The notes beneath the pieces are model-generated. The model ran no database searches and was not told the DNA's origin. It was given only the letters and a program-made list of their open reading frames with translations. From NCBI GenBank assembly GCA_030704615.1, contig CM060731.1, positions 34,844,001 through 34,908,000 on the forward strand: a stretch of DNA of 64,000 nucleotides. Reading direction: 5' to 3'. This DNA comes from Takakia lepidozioides (lineage: Eukaryota > Streptophyta > Takakiopsida > Takakiales > Takakiaceae). Positions 34,269 through 48,200 of this stretch are shown in pieces. The position numbers were made by a program, and so were the translations under genes. Within the stretch, counting starts at the first letter, position 1, and each line of letters begins with the position of its first letter.

Positions 34269-34482
34269 TTGATTCATAATGTAATATGTCACTTACTGAT
34301 TGAAAATAATATCCCATCTTGATTTAGTACGGTAGTACGTGATGCATTGAAAAACCGACATTTTTAAGTCAAAAGAAGCAATATACCCAAAATATCCAAA
34401 AATAATATCGTATAACAAACATTTACATTTGTAATATTTATTCATTCGAAGATGGTACTATATATATATATTCAATTGTATT

Positions 34483-34835
34483 TTACACAATTGTATAATC
34501 CAAAGTTATATTAATTAGGAATATCAAAATCATAATATCGTAGATGGTAGAAACATCATACCCGACAAGTACAACGACGACACGTTCGTAGTGATTCTTG
34601 TCGGGGTGATCCGTATTTGCAACGTATGTCCTTCCTGCAACAAACAGTCCTTCCTTAGACTTAAGACCACAAAATAAAAACAGAAAAATAAACACAAAAT
34701 AAACACAAAAGTACAAAACAAAATGAAAAAACATTGCAATACAACAAGTAGGCATAGTGGATTGAGGCTTACCTTGAGAAGCTCGTAGAAGAAGCGCACG
34801 TTCAAATGAGGGTTTGCAATTCTTATAGTGTGCAA
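34483..34835 (-). CDS. Short hypothetical two-exon frame
   Basis: The minus strand encodes NPHLNVRFFYELLK up to a GTAAGC donor near 34771. After an A/T-rich stretch that fits an intron, a second open stretch starts after a CAG near 34636 (EGHTLQIRI, or in the other frame GRTYVANTDHPDKNHYERV). I do not recognise the product. It lies within transposon-rich sequence. Confidence 0.2.
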
Positions 34836-34936
34836 TTAGCCCATAGCAATTAATGCTATGAAAGACCTATTAAAATTTATCGTCCATTGGGTAAAGACTA
34901 CCATCCGTTGGACGCAAGCGTGCATCGTTACAAACC

Positions 34937-35107
34937 ACCGTTGAACTTTGGATGGTAAGGAGCATGCACCGTTGGACGGAATGGAATGGCCATTGGGTTT
35001 TGGATGGTAAATGGTTGTGCAATCGTTGGACTTTGGATGGTAAGGGACTTGCACCGTTGGACGGAATGGAACGGCCGTTGGATTTTGGATGGTAAATGGT
35101 TGTGCAT
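34937..35107. repeat. Two-copy tandem repeat, about 85-bp unit
   Basis: The string GATGGTAAGG recurs at 34951 and 35036. The two units share CACCGTTGGACGGAATGGAA and TTTTGGATGGTAAATGG with a few substitutions. A partial third unit may precede it near 34880. Confidence 0.7.
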
Positions 35108-35286
35108 TGCATATTAGGTGGATGGGATATCATTAATACGCATTGACTTGTGTGTGTGTGCATGGTGCATCATTATGATAAGCTAATAAGACAAACAATT
35201 GTAGTGGTTAGGTGTCATTATAAGGTAATTCATTCATTTGAATTGTTTGAATGCAGTACATTAAATACCCTGGCATGCACACAAGG

Positions 35287-35308
35287 ATGACCGGCGAGAG
35301 CCGGTCAT
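35287..35308. other. Perfect 9-bp hairpin with GAGA loop
   Basis: ATGACCGGC at 35287-35295 pairs exactly with GCCGGTCAT at 35300-35308 across a four-base GAGA loop of GNRA type. It lies upstream of the LINE relic. Role unknown. Confidence 0.7.
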
Positions 35309-35422
35309 TTTTGGATTTTTGACCGGTTGTTCAAGGTTCAACAAATTTCGTGCAAGGATCCCACAATATAAGATGCGTTTTAAAGTATCTTTCATTGCTA
35401 GATACGCTCCTAGGGGCAAGGT

Positions 35423-36990
35423 TTGAGGGAGACTTTAGCACTTCCACATATATGTTATGGTGTTGCCTCTGGATTTGGTTTCCTGGACAATATGTGGGGC
35501 TTCCTCTCCTACGTGGGGTTTGCTAGGCTGCCAGCTTCGGGGCTTTTCGACGTTCGTATTATCAACCTCATGGATGGAGCTTGCAATCCTCAAATCCCCC
35601 CCCCCCCAAGGTGCTGAGACTCATTGGCTTGCATCTTTCATCTTCATGTGGTTTCTCAGAGCACCCCTTGCTAGGCTTCAATTTGACCCTAGCGAGTGGA
35701 GGTGGATAGACTCAAAGTACACCCCCTTTTTGGGGTATATTGTCAAGATGGGTTACAAGCTCCTGAGGCCTCCCAGACCCCGCACTCAGATCTGGAACAA
35801 AAAATGGGGTTTGAATTTGGATCTCCTAGCTTGGAAATATGTTTGGAGGCAGGTCTGGCATAAGGCGCGTGCTGCCAAAGTCAGCGCATTTCTCTGGAAG
35901 TTTGTTAATCAAATTCTTCCAGTGGTTTCCCCCCATCCCTCTACAGCAAAGCCCTGCCTCATTTGTACCCGCTCAGTGCCTGAGAATATTGAGCACTGCT
36001 TGCTCCAGTGCTCCCTTGCGAATGTTGTTTGGTCTCGGGTCACTATCTTCTATGCCTACTGGCACACCCTCCCCCCCACTCTCTCCTGATTTCATTCTTC
36101 TCAATTTGAATCAGTCTTCTGCTTTCGCTTCTTGCTTTGTATGGTGTTGTTTGCGAGCACATACTCTTTGCCAAATATGGAAATGCAGATGTGGTTTTAT
36201 TTTTGGGGGAGTGCACCTCAGCATCAAACTGATCTTATTTGGTATATTTTCGGTTTCGATGACTGAGGGGAGGAAAGCTTGGGCTGCTCTTTTGGCAGCC
36301 ATTGACAGGTATTCAGAGAGAAGAAGGGCTCAATTGTTTCAGGACTTCGAACCTCCTGGGCGAAGGGCAACATCCTCTGCACCCGTCACTCGGACTCTAC
36401 GATCTCTTGGCATGATCAGCAATGGCAGCCCCCTTCCAGAATCTGAGGATATGGATGTTAATTGGGGCCACCGTAAATGACGTGCAGATCGTATCAAGGC
36501 GCATCTAGACTTCTAGTTCTATGCCCTGCTCTGCCCCTTCTGGCATTGTCTAGCTCTGACCTTAGTTTAAGATCTGTAGTTCCTGGCCTGTGTTTTTGGC
36601 CTTATCTGTTTTTGGCCTAAGTGTTGTTAGGTCTGTTGCCCTACAGCTCAGCTATGTTGCTATGGGCTGTAGTTTAGCTTCCCCTTTAGTGTTCTGGTTC
36701 TTTCTGCTCTGTTGCTCGGTTCTGCTGCATCGAGTTGTGGTTAGGCTTGCCCTTTAGTTCATGCTATGGAAGTTCTCTTATTCCTCGTGTCCACTCTCTT
36801 TTTGATAGACTGGCATTCTTTCCCCTCTTGACCTCCCTGGTCTTGAGTGTTCTCAATAGTTTCTTGGTTTCGGGGTAGTATCCCCTTCATATGCTTTACG
36901 GTTGTATCCCAATGGGTTATTTTTTCCCGTTATCTTATTAATATGATTTTCAGGGCCTCCATCCCCTTTTTATTTAAAAAATAAATAAAT
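35423..36990 (+). mobile_element. LINE relic with zf-RVT domain and TAAA tail
   Basis: Positions 35457-36089 encode the reverse-transcriptase zinc-binding region of plant LINEs: WRQVWHKARAAKVSAFLWK, PCLICTRSVPENIEHCLLQC. A frame change near 36088 leads to a second open stretch, 36090-36480 (RKAWAALLAAIDRYSERRRAQ). A long 3' region ends in a TTTAAAAAATAAATAAATAAAA tail at about 36975-36990. A C run of about 13 at 35597-35609 lies at another frame change. The reverse transcriptase itself is absent, so the copy is 5'-truncated. It is unrelated in sequence to LINE family A. Confidence 0.7.
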
Positions 36991-37956
36991 AAAATGTTCG
37001 ATTCCTTTGGCATGAGTGTCATTTTCCAACCTAGTTGCACATATGGACGTGACATTAACACGTCAATGTCATGTCCTAAACAGACGTTGTCCTAAGTGTG
37101 CATCTATTCTATCATCGACCAAGTCTACCTATTCTCATGTGCATGATAGGGTCGTTCGTCGTTCGACCAGAGTCTTAACTTATGAAACAAGTGTTTCTCG
37201 ATGCAGAAATCAAAGACATGCGAGTCTCTATTGTAGACGAATCTCTCCGCATGCTTTTTCTAGGGGACGATGTACAACCCTAAAGTTACATCTGCATATT
37301 CTCTCTAATCAAATCTCTTCATGGCAGGTTTGATTCTTGTTACGGACGACCCAACTGGAGGAAGGGTTGTTTGTAGTTGGAGGAAGTTGTTTGTAGTTGG
37401 AATAAGTAGTTTGCAGTTGTCCAGTGGCACTGGATCTCAAAACCACTGCAAGGGTTGAGGGCTCAAATATTCCAGTGATGCAGCTCCTCTATGTCCAGCC
37501 AATCAGATTGGAGCACGTATTTACTGCTCTTGGAGTGGCAACCTGTAACTGCAAGCTTAGCTCGGAGCAGAATGGCCTACTCTAATCTGCTGTGTTATCA
37601 GGTTGCATCAGGGGTAGCTGGAGAGTGGTTTGTTTCAAACACAAAACAATGACCACCAGATCTCTGATGAGCCGAGTGAATCCCCCAAGCAACACTCTCA
37701 TCATGCATAAGCCGTCTTCAGCACAAACCTGAACTGCCATGGACAGCATGCAAACAGTGTGGAGCTTGATGTAAATACCACAGTTGATCATCTCGGAGAC
37801 CAATTATGACAGTGGGGTCAAGCAGCAGCAGCTGATTAGAAATTTAAATGACAGGCACAGACTATGGAGTTTCTTCCCCTCAGTCGTACCAATATCAATC
37901 CCAATCTACAGGCTAGAAGGTGATTAAACTCAGCACATTAAAGTTGATAGACATTG
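36991..37956. other. HAT1 3' flank; no gene seen
   Basis: Downstream side of HAT1. The part from about 37560 is also present next to the HAT1 relic (about 10813-11050), which shows that the duplication extended past the gene. Confidence 0.5.
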
Positions 37957-40900
37957 TCACTCTGGCCTTGCCTCATCGGCCTTCGCTGATCGAGGGACGA
38001 TACCCAAACGTCTGCAACGATGAGAAACCTTATCAGCAACAGCTTGCAACTCTACTTCTCGTTCCTCCAGGAGAGCTTCCAGGGCCTTCAACTTGCTATC
38101 CTCTTCACTGGCATCTGCTGCACCAACAGTGCTGTGGACAAAGGGTCCGACAGAAGCACTGCAGTCTCCATTGACCTGACTTCCACTTTTTTGCGTCGCA
38201 CGCATCATGACAAAAGTTTTCTCACTGTCATACTGACTCTCCGTATCAAAGATCTTCTTGCCAAGACCTACATCTTTTTCTGACTTGGCAAAAATCTCGG
38301 AATGCAACCGTTTCACAAGAAGCCCCCGAAATATGTCTTGAACAACCACTTCTGACGTCTCTAATCGCAAGAACAGCAATGACTCCCAGCACCGCTTCAA
38401 CTGCATCTTGCTAATTTTTAGACCCTTTCTAACGTCCTCCACCAAGCTTGGAGGTGGCAACAACATGCCATTAGATCCTGATTCTAGCTGACCAAGGCTT
38501 TTGTTACCCTTTCCATTAGCTGAATTGCTAATGGCGCGACTTTCACAAAGTTCTGCCGAAGCCGACAGATTCTCTACTACATCCCCAACAGGATGCTTTG
38601 CCAGTCTACTTATCTTTGCCAAGGCACAGTCAATGGCCATCACAATAGGTGGGAAGGACAGGAGGCGGAAAACATCCATGCAGTCCCGCAACTCCTGCAA
38701 GCTCTCTGAGGGGTCCTCCATGGTCACATCATAGCAATCCCTGTCCACCGCTATTCTGTTGACGGTCTCAAGCAAGCGAAACCCATAACCCTTCCCTTGG
38801 TATGGAGGAAGGACCAGTATCTGTTCATAGAAACAATAATTAAATTAACATGGAACCTTGCCATTTTCATTGGTCGGCATGCACACCAAAATCAGAAGGG
38901 CCTGTGACTTCATCAAGAAATTGGCAAATGTCCTATGATTCCAAAGGAAGTCCAACTCTCAATTAGTATCTCCCTCATAGAGTAAACTCTTAGCTGAGCT
39001 GGTTTCTGCAACCCATCTCTGTCTTCATTTTCAGTTCAGGCAACTCAAGATGGCATTGTACAAAGAAGGGACGATGAGAGGAGACTACACCTGACTAACA
39101 CGCAACCTTGTGCTGTCTGGGTAATGATAGAAGCGGTAGACTGTGCAAAATCCTGTCACCACCGTTTCTGGACCTTCCCCTTCTAGGGACACGTACATCT
39201 CCCACAATGGATCGTCGCTCTCAATAGGACGTCCACCTGGGGCACCCCATATCATGCACAAGCAACCTTTAGTGCTAGGTAGACTCAGTAAGAGGCATGC
39301 CAACTTCCTCGTCAAGTGATGAAGCTGCTCTTTAAGTCCAAGGGATGGTCAACATTTGGGGTTCTGTTTTTGAGTTTTGGCTCTGCAATACCAATTCTTT
39401 GATTGCTCTGATAATATTGTGCATAAAACGCAACTGACAGCTCCACAACCCCACTGCAATCAACACTAGAATACAAGACTCAAAATTTGGCATGATAAGC
39501 ACAGGCATATCCATGATAACCAATTGGTGTGTATGAGCATATTCGAAGAACCAGTAGTTAAGGAGCTAACACCAATTCCTTGATAACACCATTCCCAGAT
39601 TCCAGTAGCCCCAGATAGCAGGCTTGCTGATGCAGACTTGCAGCAAGCATCCATAGAAAAAAGCTGGTACAGATTGACAAATATCACCCTGCAGAATATA
39701 GCAAACTGAAAGTCGACATACCTTCAATGAACAACAGAACAAGGGGCGTCAGGCGCGCGTACCACTCCCTGACCCGGAAATCTCTCAACTCCAGCCTCAC
39801 AATCTGAATCACCCAATCCAACATTGTAGGCCTCTTAATAGAGACCCTCGAACTGGAGTGGACCACAGAACTGCAGATGATTTTGCCTTTGCCCAAAGAG
39901 AGAAAATGCATTTGCAGAATAATACAGGACTCATGACCTGATTTCCTCCAACGTAGAACGTAGTTAAATTTAGGAGCAGTGGCAGTGCGACAACCTGTCC
40001 AAGTTTTCCAGAAGCCTCTTGTGAAAGTGAAGCACTGGCAGCCTCCATAGTCCTGGGCTTCTCTTCTGAGACAAATCTCCAGGATGTCATAACCTCCCCC
40101 TGCTCTTGCAATAATTGCCTGCCATCACAACCAACCAGCACACAGCCTTAGTACCGGAGCAAATACGAGCCATTAGATAACCAAACCTCTAGCTCTTGTG
40201 CACCCTACCAAAAACATTCATCTAAGCGGAATTCACATGCTACCACTTATAGAGGAAGCTGGTTATTGGGTGGTCTTTTGAAAGGGGGAGGACAAACTGG
40301 AGTGCATGGATAGCCAAAGTGGTGAAGGGATGGTCCATACAGGAAGGAATTAGTGTAACTGGCAAACGACTCAGAGAAGACATCCCGCTTCTCTATTAGT
40401 CCATCACCAAAAATCTCCTGTCAAAGAAAAACATAATGCTTCATCAGTGCACATGAGATCTGCCCTTTCCACAACTACCAGACTGCATCATACCAAAGCT
40501 GGTCAATCCATCACAATCAGCAAAGTCATTCTTAGAAGGACTCCCAAAACTAATTGCAACAATTAACACATTGGTCTGGCTTACTTTATGTCCCCGAATC
40601 CCTTGGCTGTGGTACAGATTCAACAGATGAAGGGTCTCTGGGAAAGGAACCCAAACAAGAGATCAAGAAATAAACAGAGGGGGTCCACAAAGAGGATTCT
40701 TAGTAGTGTGAGAAGATTAGTCACAGATGCGGACCATATGTAGAGGTTTTATGATCCACATGGGCCTCCCTGCAAATATCTGGGAATCCAAGGCTCCCAG
40801 GTGAAAATATATTGCTAATTAAGAGTTTACACCAAGATCTCAGATGTGACATATACACCTGCTCCGAAGGGTAAGTCCTCATCAGAGAGCATAACTCTCA

Positions 40901-42941
40901 CCTTGATTTTGGAGTGCACATCTGTGGTGGGTTTCCCAGGCCCTGCATCCTGTAGAAGAGAATCCTCTAAGTTACTCCACAAACTAAGGGGACCCAAACA
41001 GGAGATTTAAATTGCATATGTTGGTATCTTTATGGAACTAAAATATCAGGCTACAAATCCCCACCTTACAAGGCTACTGTTATTTGCTTCAAGTGGAAGA
41101 CTCAAGGAAATAATTCAAACTAATAATGATATGATACGATAATTAAATCATAGTAGAGGACCTCTTCAAAGAGCCATCCATAGTAAAGAAGAAGACAGTG
41201 CAAGACGAAATAGAAGTTACCCGCAATTTCGCTTTGTAGTTAATCTCTGCATGTGCATTGAAGGAGACAGCGTGCAACCATACATCAATCTGCATATTTT
41301 CCATCAGAGAAGAAGATTTCAATCAACTCCACCAAGTGCAAATCCACAGATGTCCTGAAAATTGAAGGCACACAACCAAGAAACAACCCACTCACTTTAA
41401 GGCCTTTGTAGCCATAGATTTTTCCCTCTTCTCCAAAATACTGCTCCGGAAACTCTGGAGGAAAGGTAAAATCCGAGTCTCCGTCTCCTTGCAGCTCAGC
41501 CGCAGTACTAACTGTACAATATAAACACAGCAGCCACATATCAGCATTCCAATACCTCGTAACAGTCTGCTCCATTGGTGCATAAATCCCCTTGCTTGTA
41601 GTGCAATTTGCAAATATCAGTGACACAAGCTGGCAACTTCTGGTGAGAGCTGGGAGAGCAAGATGCTTACCGAGGTGTAAGTTTATGCATTCATCAGCAT
41701 TGCAGGCCTTTGCATCTGCAACCATTTCAATACCCAGAGTTACACCTCCACTACCAGGCACCAGATCATTTTACAGCCATGTAAATGGTGTCCTTTTTGC
41801 CCTTTCATCTGCCTGTTTGCTTCCTTTGAAAATCAATCATCAATCTAACCCTGCATATCAACGCTACTTTCACCAGTTACGACCCCCACAATGTGTGAAG
41901 GTTGGTCTAGCTTCCTTGCAACATCAGGCATGGGCGTCCTGAGAAGACTGGCGTATTGCACATTGGAACCCTAGCAATAATTTAATTTGCCAAGTGCTTC
42001 GATAGTCACCCCAATTGTCACCCTTCAAATGATAGTACTGGGATTCACAAGCAATCAGGCTGCTTGCCAGAGCCCAATGCCATCCACACCTACACAGAGT
42101 ATCAAGTCACCATGCCTGCATATGTACCCTCCACCTTCCAAGCAGGGTGAGAATCAAATTGGTGTCACTCCTCAGATTGCATGGCACTAGGCAGTAGGAG
42201 CTTTGCAGATCAAAGGTGCCATTGTAGCACACCCGTTTCGAAAAGGCATGCAGGTGATTCAACAGAGCATCTACTGAGAGTACTCACTGAACAAAGCGAC
42301 AGGCAAAATACAACCACGACCATGACGCAGGTCCAACAAAATGGTGAATGCTTCCAAAATATTCTTTCAATCGAAGTTGAGAATACCGAGTTGCATGAGC
42401 CACGCATTTTCTACCCAAGGTGGTATCTGTAACTATGAATGCGGATGGGTTAGCCGCAACAGTGTAATAGAAATTGTTAGGGATCCCATGTGCTGCATTC
42501 CAAGGATAAGAAATTTAAGAAGGGGAAGCACCAGCAGAGAGGAACCGCGGAGATGGGTGGCTTCATGAAGTAATGTGAACATGTCAACCCTAGAAAGTGT
42601 CACGCATCTGGTCAGCCATGGAATACAGTTAGTGAACGCTTTCACCATCTCTAGTCAAGCCTGTCAATCCATCCACCTGATTGATGAGGCACCTGCAGTC
42701 GGGAAGCCCCACACACTACCCTTGTGGATATACGTGTCGCAAATAATCCACTTCCCCACGAGCTTCAAAAGCATTCAACAGAAATAACAACCGGACGTCT
42801 TACCTAGGATACACTACGGACATTGAAATGCACCACCTAGAGTAAGAACTGCTCACCTGCGTCGGAACCCACTTTGCGGCGTTTGTTTTTCTCCGAGCCT
42901 CCATCAGGGTCCGACCTCTTTGCCTTCCCCTCCTTGCTCAT
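37957..42941 (-). CDS. HAT1: Type-B histone acetyltransferase HAT1, 10 exons
   Basis: Acetylates newly made histone H4 before deposition on chromatin; called HAG2 in Arabidopsis. Exons: 42941-42857, 41715-41671, 41511-41396, 41289-41221, 40949-40902, 40417-40341, 40118-39995, 39803-39722, 39236-39091, 38820-37957. All phases join, giving 551 aa, longer than the roughly 467 aa of Arabidopsis, mainly through the C-terminal exon. A lysine/arginine-rich N-terminus (MSKEGKAKRSD..KNKRRK) fits a nuclear signal. The HAT1 N domain is seen in GKIYGYKGLK and FNAHAEINYKAKL. LTPLVLLFIEG leads into the GNAT fold. Acetyl-CoA motif A is VLPPYQGKGYG (residues 267-277) and the catalytic Glu lies in TMEDPSE. 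The C-terminus is predicted helical and charged. The start is the first ATG giving a family-like N-terminus; an open frame extends upstream to 43166. A decayed duplicate lies at 10.8-12.3 kb. Confidence 0.9.
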
Positions 42942-45279
42942 TCCTTCCGGAACAACCCCCCTCTTCTCGAGAAGAGCTGAACTCAGTGCAGCCCTCGCAC
43001 TCCGCAGCAAGCAGACACAGCAGAAGCAGGAATCCGAGACGAAAGATTTGAGGAAGAAAAAGGAGGCAAAGATTAGCGTTCCCGCGCAGTGCTGCCTATC
43101 TTGCACCCTGTCGTCCTCCCCACACGGACGCCATGGCTTCTTCAAGCCTGAGCTCGATTCCGACACATGTTCTTCTCTGATTCGCTTACTTTACTGTGGA
43201 AATCCTCTGGGCCGCACGATGTTGAGGCCTCTGCATTTTCCAGACCGTCTGTTTTTAATCACCCATTCCTTTGAGGCTTGGTTTCTCTTCTCTTTCGTTT
43301 TTTCTCTTCTGTTTTGATTTTGTTTTAAGAAAAGGAGAGGAACACTTAAAGAGCTGCAAGATCCGCGCGAAAGCATCTAGAGTAGGTTGAAACTTGCAAC
43401 ATGAAGACGACTTCAACAAGGGGCCGGATATGTTCAAGAGAGTTGGGACTTGAGATGCCATAATTTACGGCAACACGTCCTTAATATTCAAGAGAGTGAG
43501 TCATTTGGCCTCTCGTTTGGAGTAATTAGCTCTATTTCTGGCATATTGCCAACAATGGGGCTCAAAATCTTGTTCACTAGGAAGAGGAGTAATAAGTTTG
43601 ACTAGAACACACCATATGTATCCACGGAAAGCAAGATATGGGAGTTCGTTGATCCATATGTAAATGCCGAAGTCGATGGTGATAAGAGATTGTTTTAGAT
43701 CTAGTCGCACAAGTGTGTGATAGAGAGAGATGACGGCCAGCAGAAGCCAGCATAAATAAGAGTCTCTTTCCCCTAGAGGCTACTCTGGCCGGCCCCTTTC
43801 AAGGGTGGGCTCTAAGTATTGTGAGCGACATATTCAAGTGTTCCAGAGAGAGTCGTTGTCATCCATTTCTTTCTAGACCGACAACTCTTGGTGAGGTCAT
43901 TATCAGGGCTGTAGAGAATAATATAGCTAAGAGATAGCAAGTTTTTCTTTTGGAAACAGGGAACAGAGGCCCAGGCGCGTTGTCGAGTGCCAAACTTGGT
44001 ATTTACATTCAAATTCCCAGAGTGCAAGTACTCGGGTCGGCCTCGCGGCATGCAATGTGTTTGCTTTATGTCTCTACAGGGTTTATTTTTTTCCCTTCTT
44101 TAGTATTATGAAATGCCTGCCAAGAGCTCTGTCCCCTCTTTTAAGAGAAATAAATACATACTGGCGAGCATCCATAGTTTGGATGGATGAAATAACACAT
44201 ATGCAAGGTCATTTACTGATGAGGGAGTACAGATTGCATAACACAACATGATATGACACTTGCCACCTTTGTAAAATTTGCAGTAGGAATAACGACTTAT
44301 AGAGCAAAATGATGCTGGTAAAGTAACATTTATCTGTAGCAATGAAATTTTCATGCTGATTACTGATTGCAATGATCTCAGTTGTGTTTTCCCTATTGAA
44401 AAATTTGTTGTCTCTGTTGTACCTACTAACTGGGGAAGGTGTGCAAGGGACAGACTTCTTGGGTGTAGAGGAGCTTCAGGGATGATGTAGGAGCACTCTT
44501 TGCAACAGGGGGTGCTTGCCATTTGCAGTATGGTACTGAGAAAGGTCACATTGCGCAATGGTCTGTCTACAGTATGACCTTCAGATGCGTGTACGAAGGA
44601 ATGTGGTGTTTGGGGATGCATTGGTTTCACCTATGCACCTACAAGCAGCACTGACGGGGATCTGCAATTGCAATTGCAGCATTTGGCTTTAATGATACAA
44701 CTAACTACCTCATGAGCTACCACTCTCATGACTCTGAACCTTAGAAGAGGTCTTGAGAATTTACACTTCGACCATGAAGAATACTGGTGTCCACTAAGGT
44801 AACAACTACACAAGCAATTATTCCATGACAGAAGTACTTGCATGTACAATTCAAACTTCTAGGAGACTTCGATATGAATTCCGATATGGAGGGAATGCCA
44901 ACAATGTTTCAGACTAAGCTTTTGCAGCTCAGATGCAAACAAGAGGGATGCATACAAAACCATTCTGGAAAAGGAAAAATCAGGACCAAACCTACAAATG
45001 GGTATCTTTTAGCTGGGACATAAATGGAAGTCGTGGTTGGCTTATAAATCAGAGTGAGATAGACAGAAAAGAGGGTGAGTATCTGATCTAATATGCATTG
45101 CACTAGGCAACTTTCACTTGTCAACAAGCACACTTGCTCACAGTCGAAACGCACGGGTGGCCTAAATGAAAACTCTGTGACTGTCTTTTGAAAAAAACGA
45201 ACCAGAAAATGCAAAAAGTGGAAAAGACACTTCAGGTGGCCTCTTCCTGGTGTACTTCAAGAGCTGCAAGTTAAGTTCC
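42942..45279. other. HAT1-RFC1 spacer; no supported gene
   Basis: Contains the HAT1 promoter region and the RFC1 3' flank. A minus-strand frame of 174 codons (44106-44630) has no motif and biased composition. A stretch near 43730-43830 resembles 8600-8690 loosely (GCAGAAGCCAGC), suggesting a dispersed repeat. Confidence 0.4.
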
Positions 45280-48200
45280 CTACCTTTTTCGCTTCCCACC
45301 TTGACTGGCTTTCACATCTTGGCCTTTCTTCCCCTTCGTGAGCTGCGCTGCTGGACTGGCCTTGGGTTTAGCCCCTCTACCGCGCCCTGTACTTGGACCT
45401 ACACAAAAATCATCACCACTCTCAGCACAAAATCCCCAAACCCTGATAACACAATCCACAGTGATTAGGGAGTGAATGTAAGGTGGAAAGGCGACAATGC
45501 TCTAGAAGTGGAGTTGGATTTGGCAAACCCTGTTGCCAGGCTTTCCATATGTCTGAGACCCCTCCATCCATGCAGTGTGGAGGAGTAAATCAGCAACACA
45601 GGGGATAAAGCTGTACACCCGATATTCATAGGACTTCATAGTTTGAATTGTTGAGACATCCATGTCGAATAGGAACAAGCTCTCCCTTGCAAATCATCAA
45701 GAGAGAGATACTTACTACCTTTGGCCTTGGCATCGTCAAAAGTTACACTGATTCCTGCTCTAGTCTTTCCCAATGTGGCTGCACATCCATCAAAGATTAA
45801 CTCATCATTAATACAAAACACTGCCAGGTCCATGCTCCAGTGATTCGTTGCAAGTAGAGGGCCACATGTAATCACCCACCCATCAATCCAGTAGCACTTG
45901 TGTGTACAGCACACAGCCCGTAGGCCTGCCTAAGGATTGCATATATTTTGGAAACAAGAACAGAAGTGACAAAGTAAAAGGCAAGAGAAGAAGACCTAAT
46001 CCATTCTCATCAACAGGATCTTCCTCTCTCTCCACGTCCCCTTCTTCTTGTTCCTCTGGATGATTCCAAACCATGACAAGCAAGGTCATAAGAGAGCAAA
46101 AATCCAGTTCTTCAACCTTCATGATCCTAACTGAAGGAAACGAAACATGGCAGTATCAACAAGTAACAGGGAGACTCGTCATCAAATGGGAACAGATCAT
46201 TCAGTGAATTATACATTGCGTGTGTTCAAATCTTTCAAGGAATAACTGAAACAAAACTCCACGGATGATCATTAGCTTTGCCAGCACACTCCTTCATGGA
46301 GGCCTGAAATCGGTTAAATCCAACAAACTCACCATCAATGTACCTTGACTGACACATTCTGTGGAAATGGTATAAAATATTTCTTTGAAAAAAACTGGCT
46401 GAAGATGAAGTACTTATATACAGATACTATGGCAAACAATTAGAGTCAACACTTGTAGGCTGCAGCAACGTACCAGCTATCAAATCCTCTTCGAGCTTGT
46501 CATCGTCATCAATGGCCAGTATATTTAGGCGTGCCGGCCTTTTAGGAGCCTTTTTCTGTCCTGGGAGGACAAGAGCTGGAAGGAGATCAGCAGAACGCAC
46601 ACGGCGTTCTCCCTCATGCTGCTTGTATGCCTTTGTGAGTGCTGTTTTCACAGCTGGTGGGACCCCCTCAAGCAAACCAGATTCTCCCTGTTTACCCACC
46701 ACCATTTTTTGCCAGTCTTAGAGAAGGTGATCACAGTATTATACTATGACTGGAATGACCTTTTTCGAGCTCCATTTGAGCGTAGCAGAAGTTCTACAAT
46801 AACACATGACTAAAAATAAATTGAACAAAACTGCCATGATTGTCCAAGATGCAGCAAAGGAGCAACAATGTGCAACCCTATGCGAAGCTCACTGAAGAAT
46901 TAACCTGAAACCAGTGTGGATATATAGACCTGCACTCCTTGTCATCAGGAGTGATTCAAATTTTTGTGGACCAGATGGATGAAGTGATCCAAACTTCAGG
47001 TAAGTACATGATGGATAACACACCTGTAATTTAGAAAGTTCAAGGATGGTATCGAAGTCATCCTGAGTAAGGGAATAGTTGTCCATCACATCCACCACCT
47101 TCTCCACTGCCACCTCCTGCCACAGCATACACCCCCCACACTTCCAGTTCAAGCCTCACTTCTGGGGCATCCACAGTTGACAATATGCTGTGACTATCAG
47201 CATGGTGCATTTAACAACCAAGGCACCCAAAACACCACTAACTTTCAGGGTTACTTGTTCAAAAGTTCAAGCAACCATTAGTGTCGATTGATTTGGAAGG
47301 TGCAAGAGAACTGCAGGCCAAATATATCAACGACATCTCCATTACCAGGTCAGATATTTGTATTTATTTCGCTCAACGACATAAGACTTGATAAAACGTA
47401 TTGTGCAAGTAATAAGCTCGGGAAGCCAAGCAGAGATGGCAACTTATAGGATAAATCCAGGAAGTTATGCATTCCTTCACATGCATGGGAGATGAATGTT
47501 TCTTATCATCCAGTTCAACAGTGGATAGATTATCGGGAGAATTGTCCTCATCTTCAAAAAGCTGCATTCTTCAGCATATACCACTGCTTGTGGCTCACCA
47601 GCACCTCCATGATGGTACGAATGTCAGAGAAATAAGGAAATCTCTGTTAGCAACGATATGTCACATCTAGTTTTAGCATAGATAATGATTATGCCCCCAA
47701 CAAGAAGCTCAAGGGTGCAAACCCAAAGTGGAATTGGACTGGGCCCATGTCCTCTTCAGAACAGTTTTGGTATTTCATTTCTCTTTGAATAAAACTTGGG
47801 TCCAAGGCAGGTCAGATAACTCATAGAGTACCCATACTTCGGTAAGAATGGAAAGACAGCTAAATGGGAAGGAGTGGCCAGTAAAGAGGGACATGAAGGA
47901 AGACTGAACTTACCTTGGGCAAGCTGTGAAGGGGCTGGGATAACTGCACTGAAAGTAGAGGTAAGTAGTCCAATCGTACTGCCTCCCTGAGATGCACGGC
48001 AAGCAGAACAAGCAGACCACATACTCACTCGCACTTTCATCTTCAAAGGAGCTTTCCCTAAAACTCCATACCTTACTGCACACTCAATGAGCATGGCCAA
48101 TTACAGAATAGCCAGAAATATTTCCTTATGCTTGAGAGTCTCCAGGTGCCAAACTGCACAAGGAGCTTGGCTGAACGGGGGAATGTGGCTCGAAGCACCT

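Noticed and set aside
44106-44630. Minus-strand open frame of 174 codons
   Set aside because: No domain, no splice partners, and composition like random sequence.
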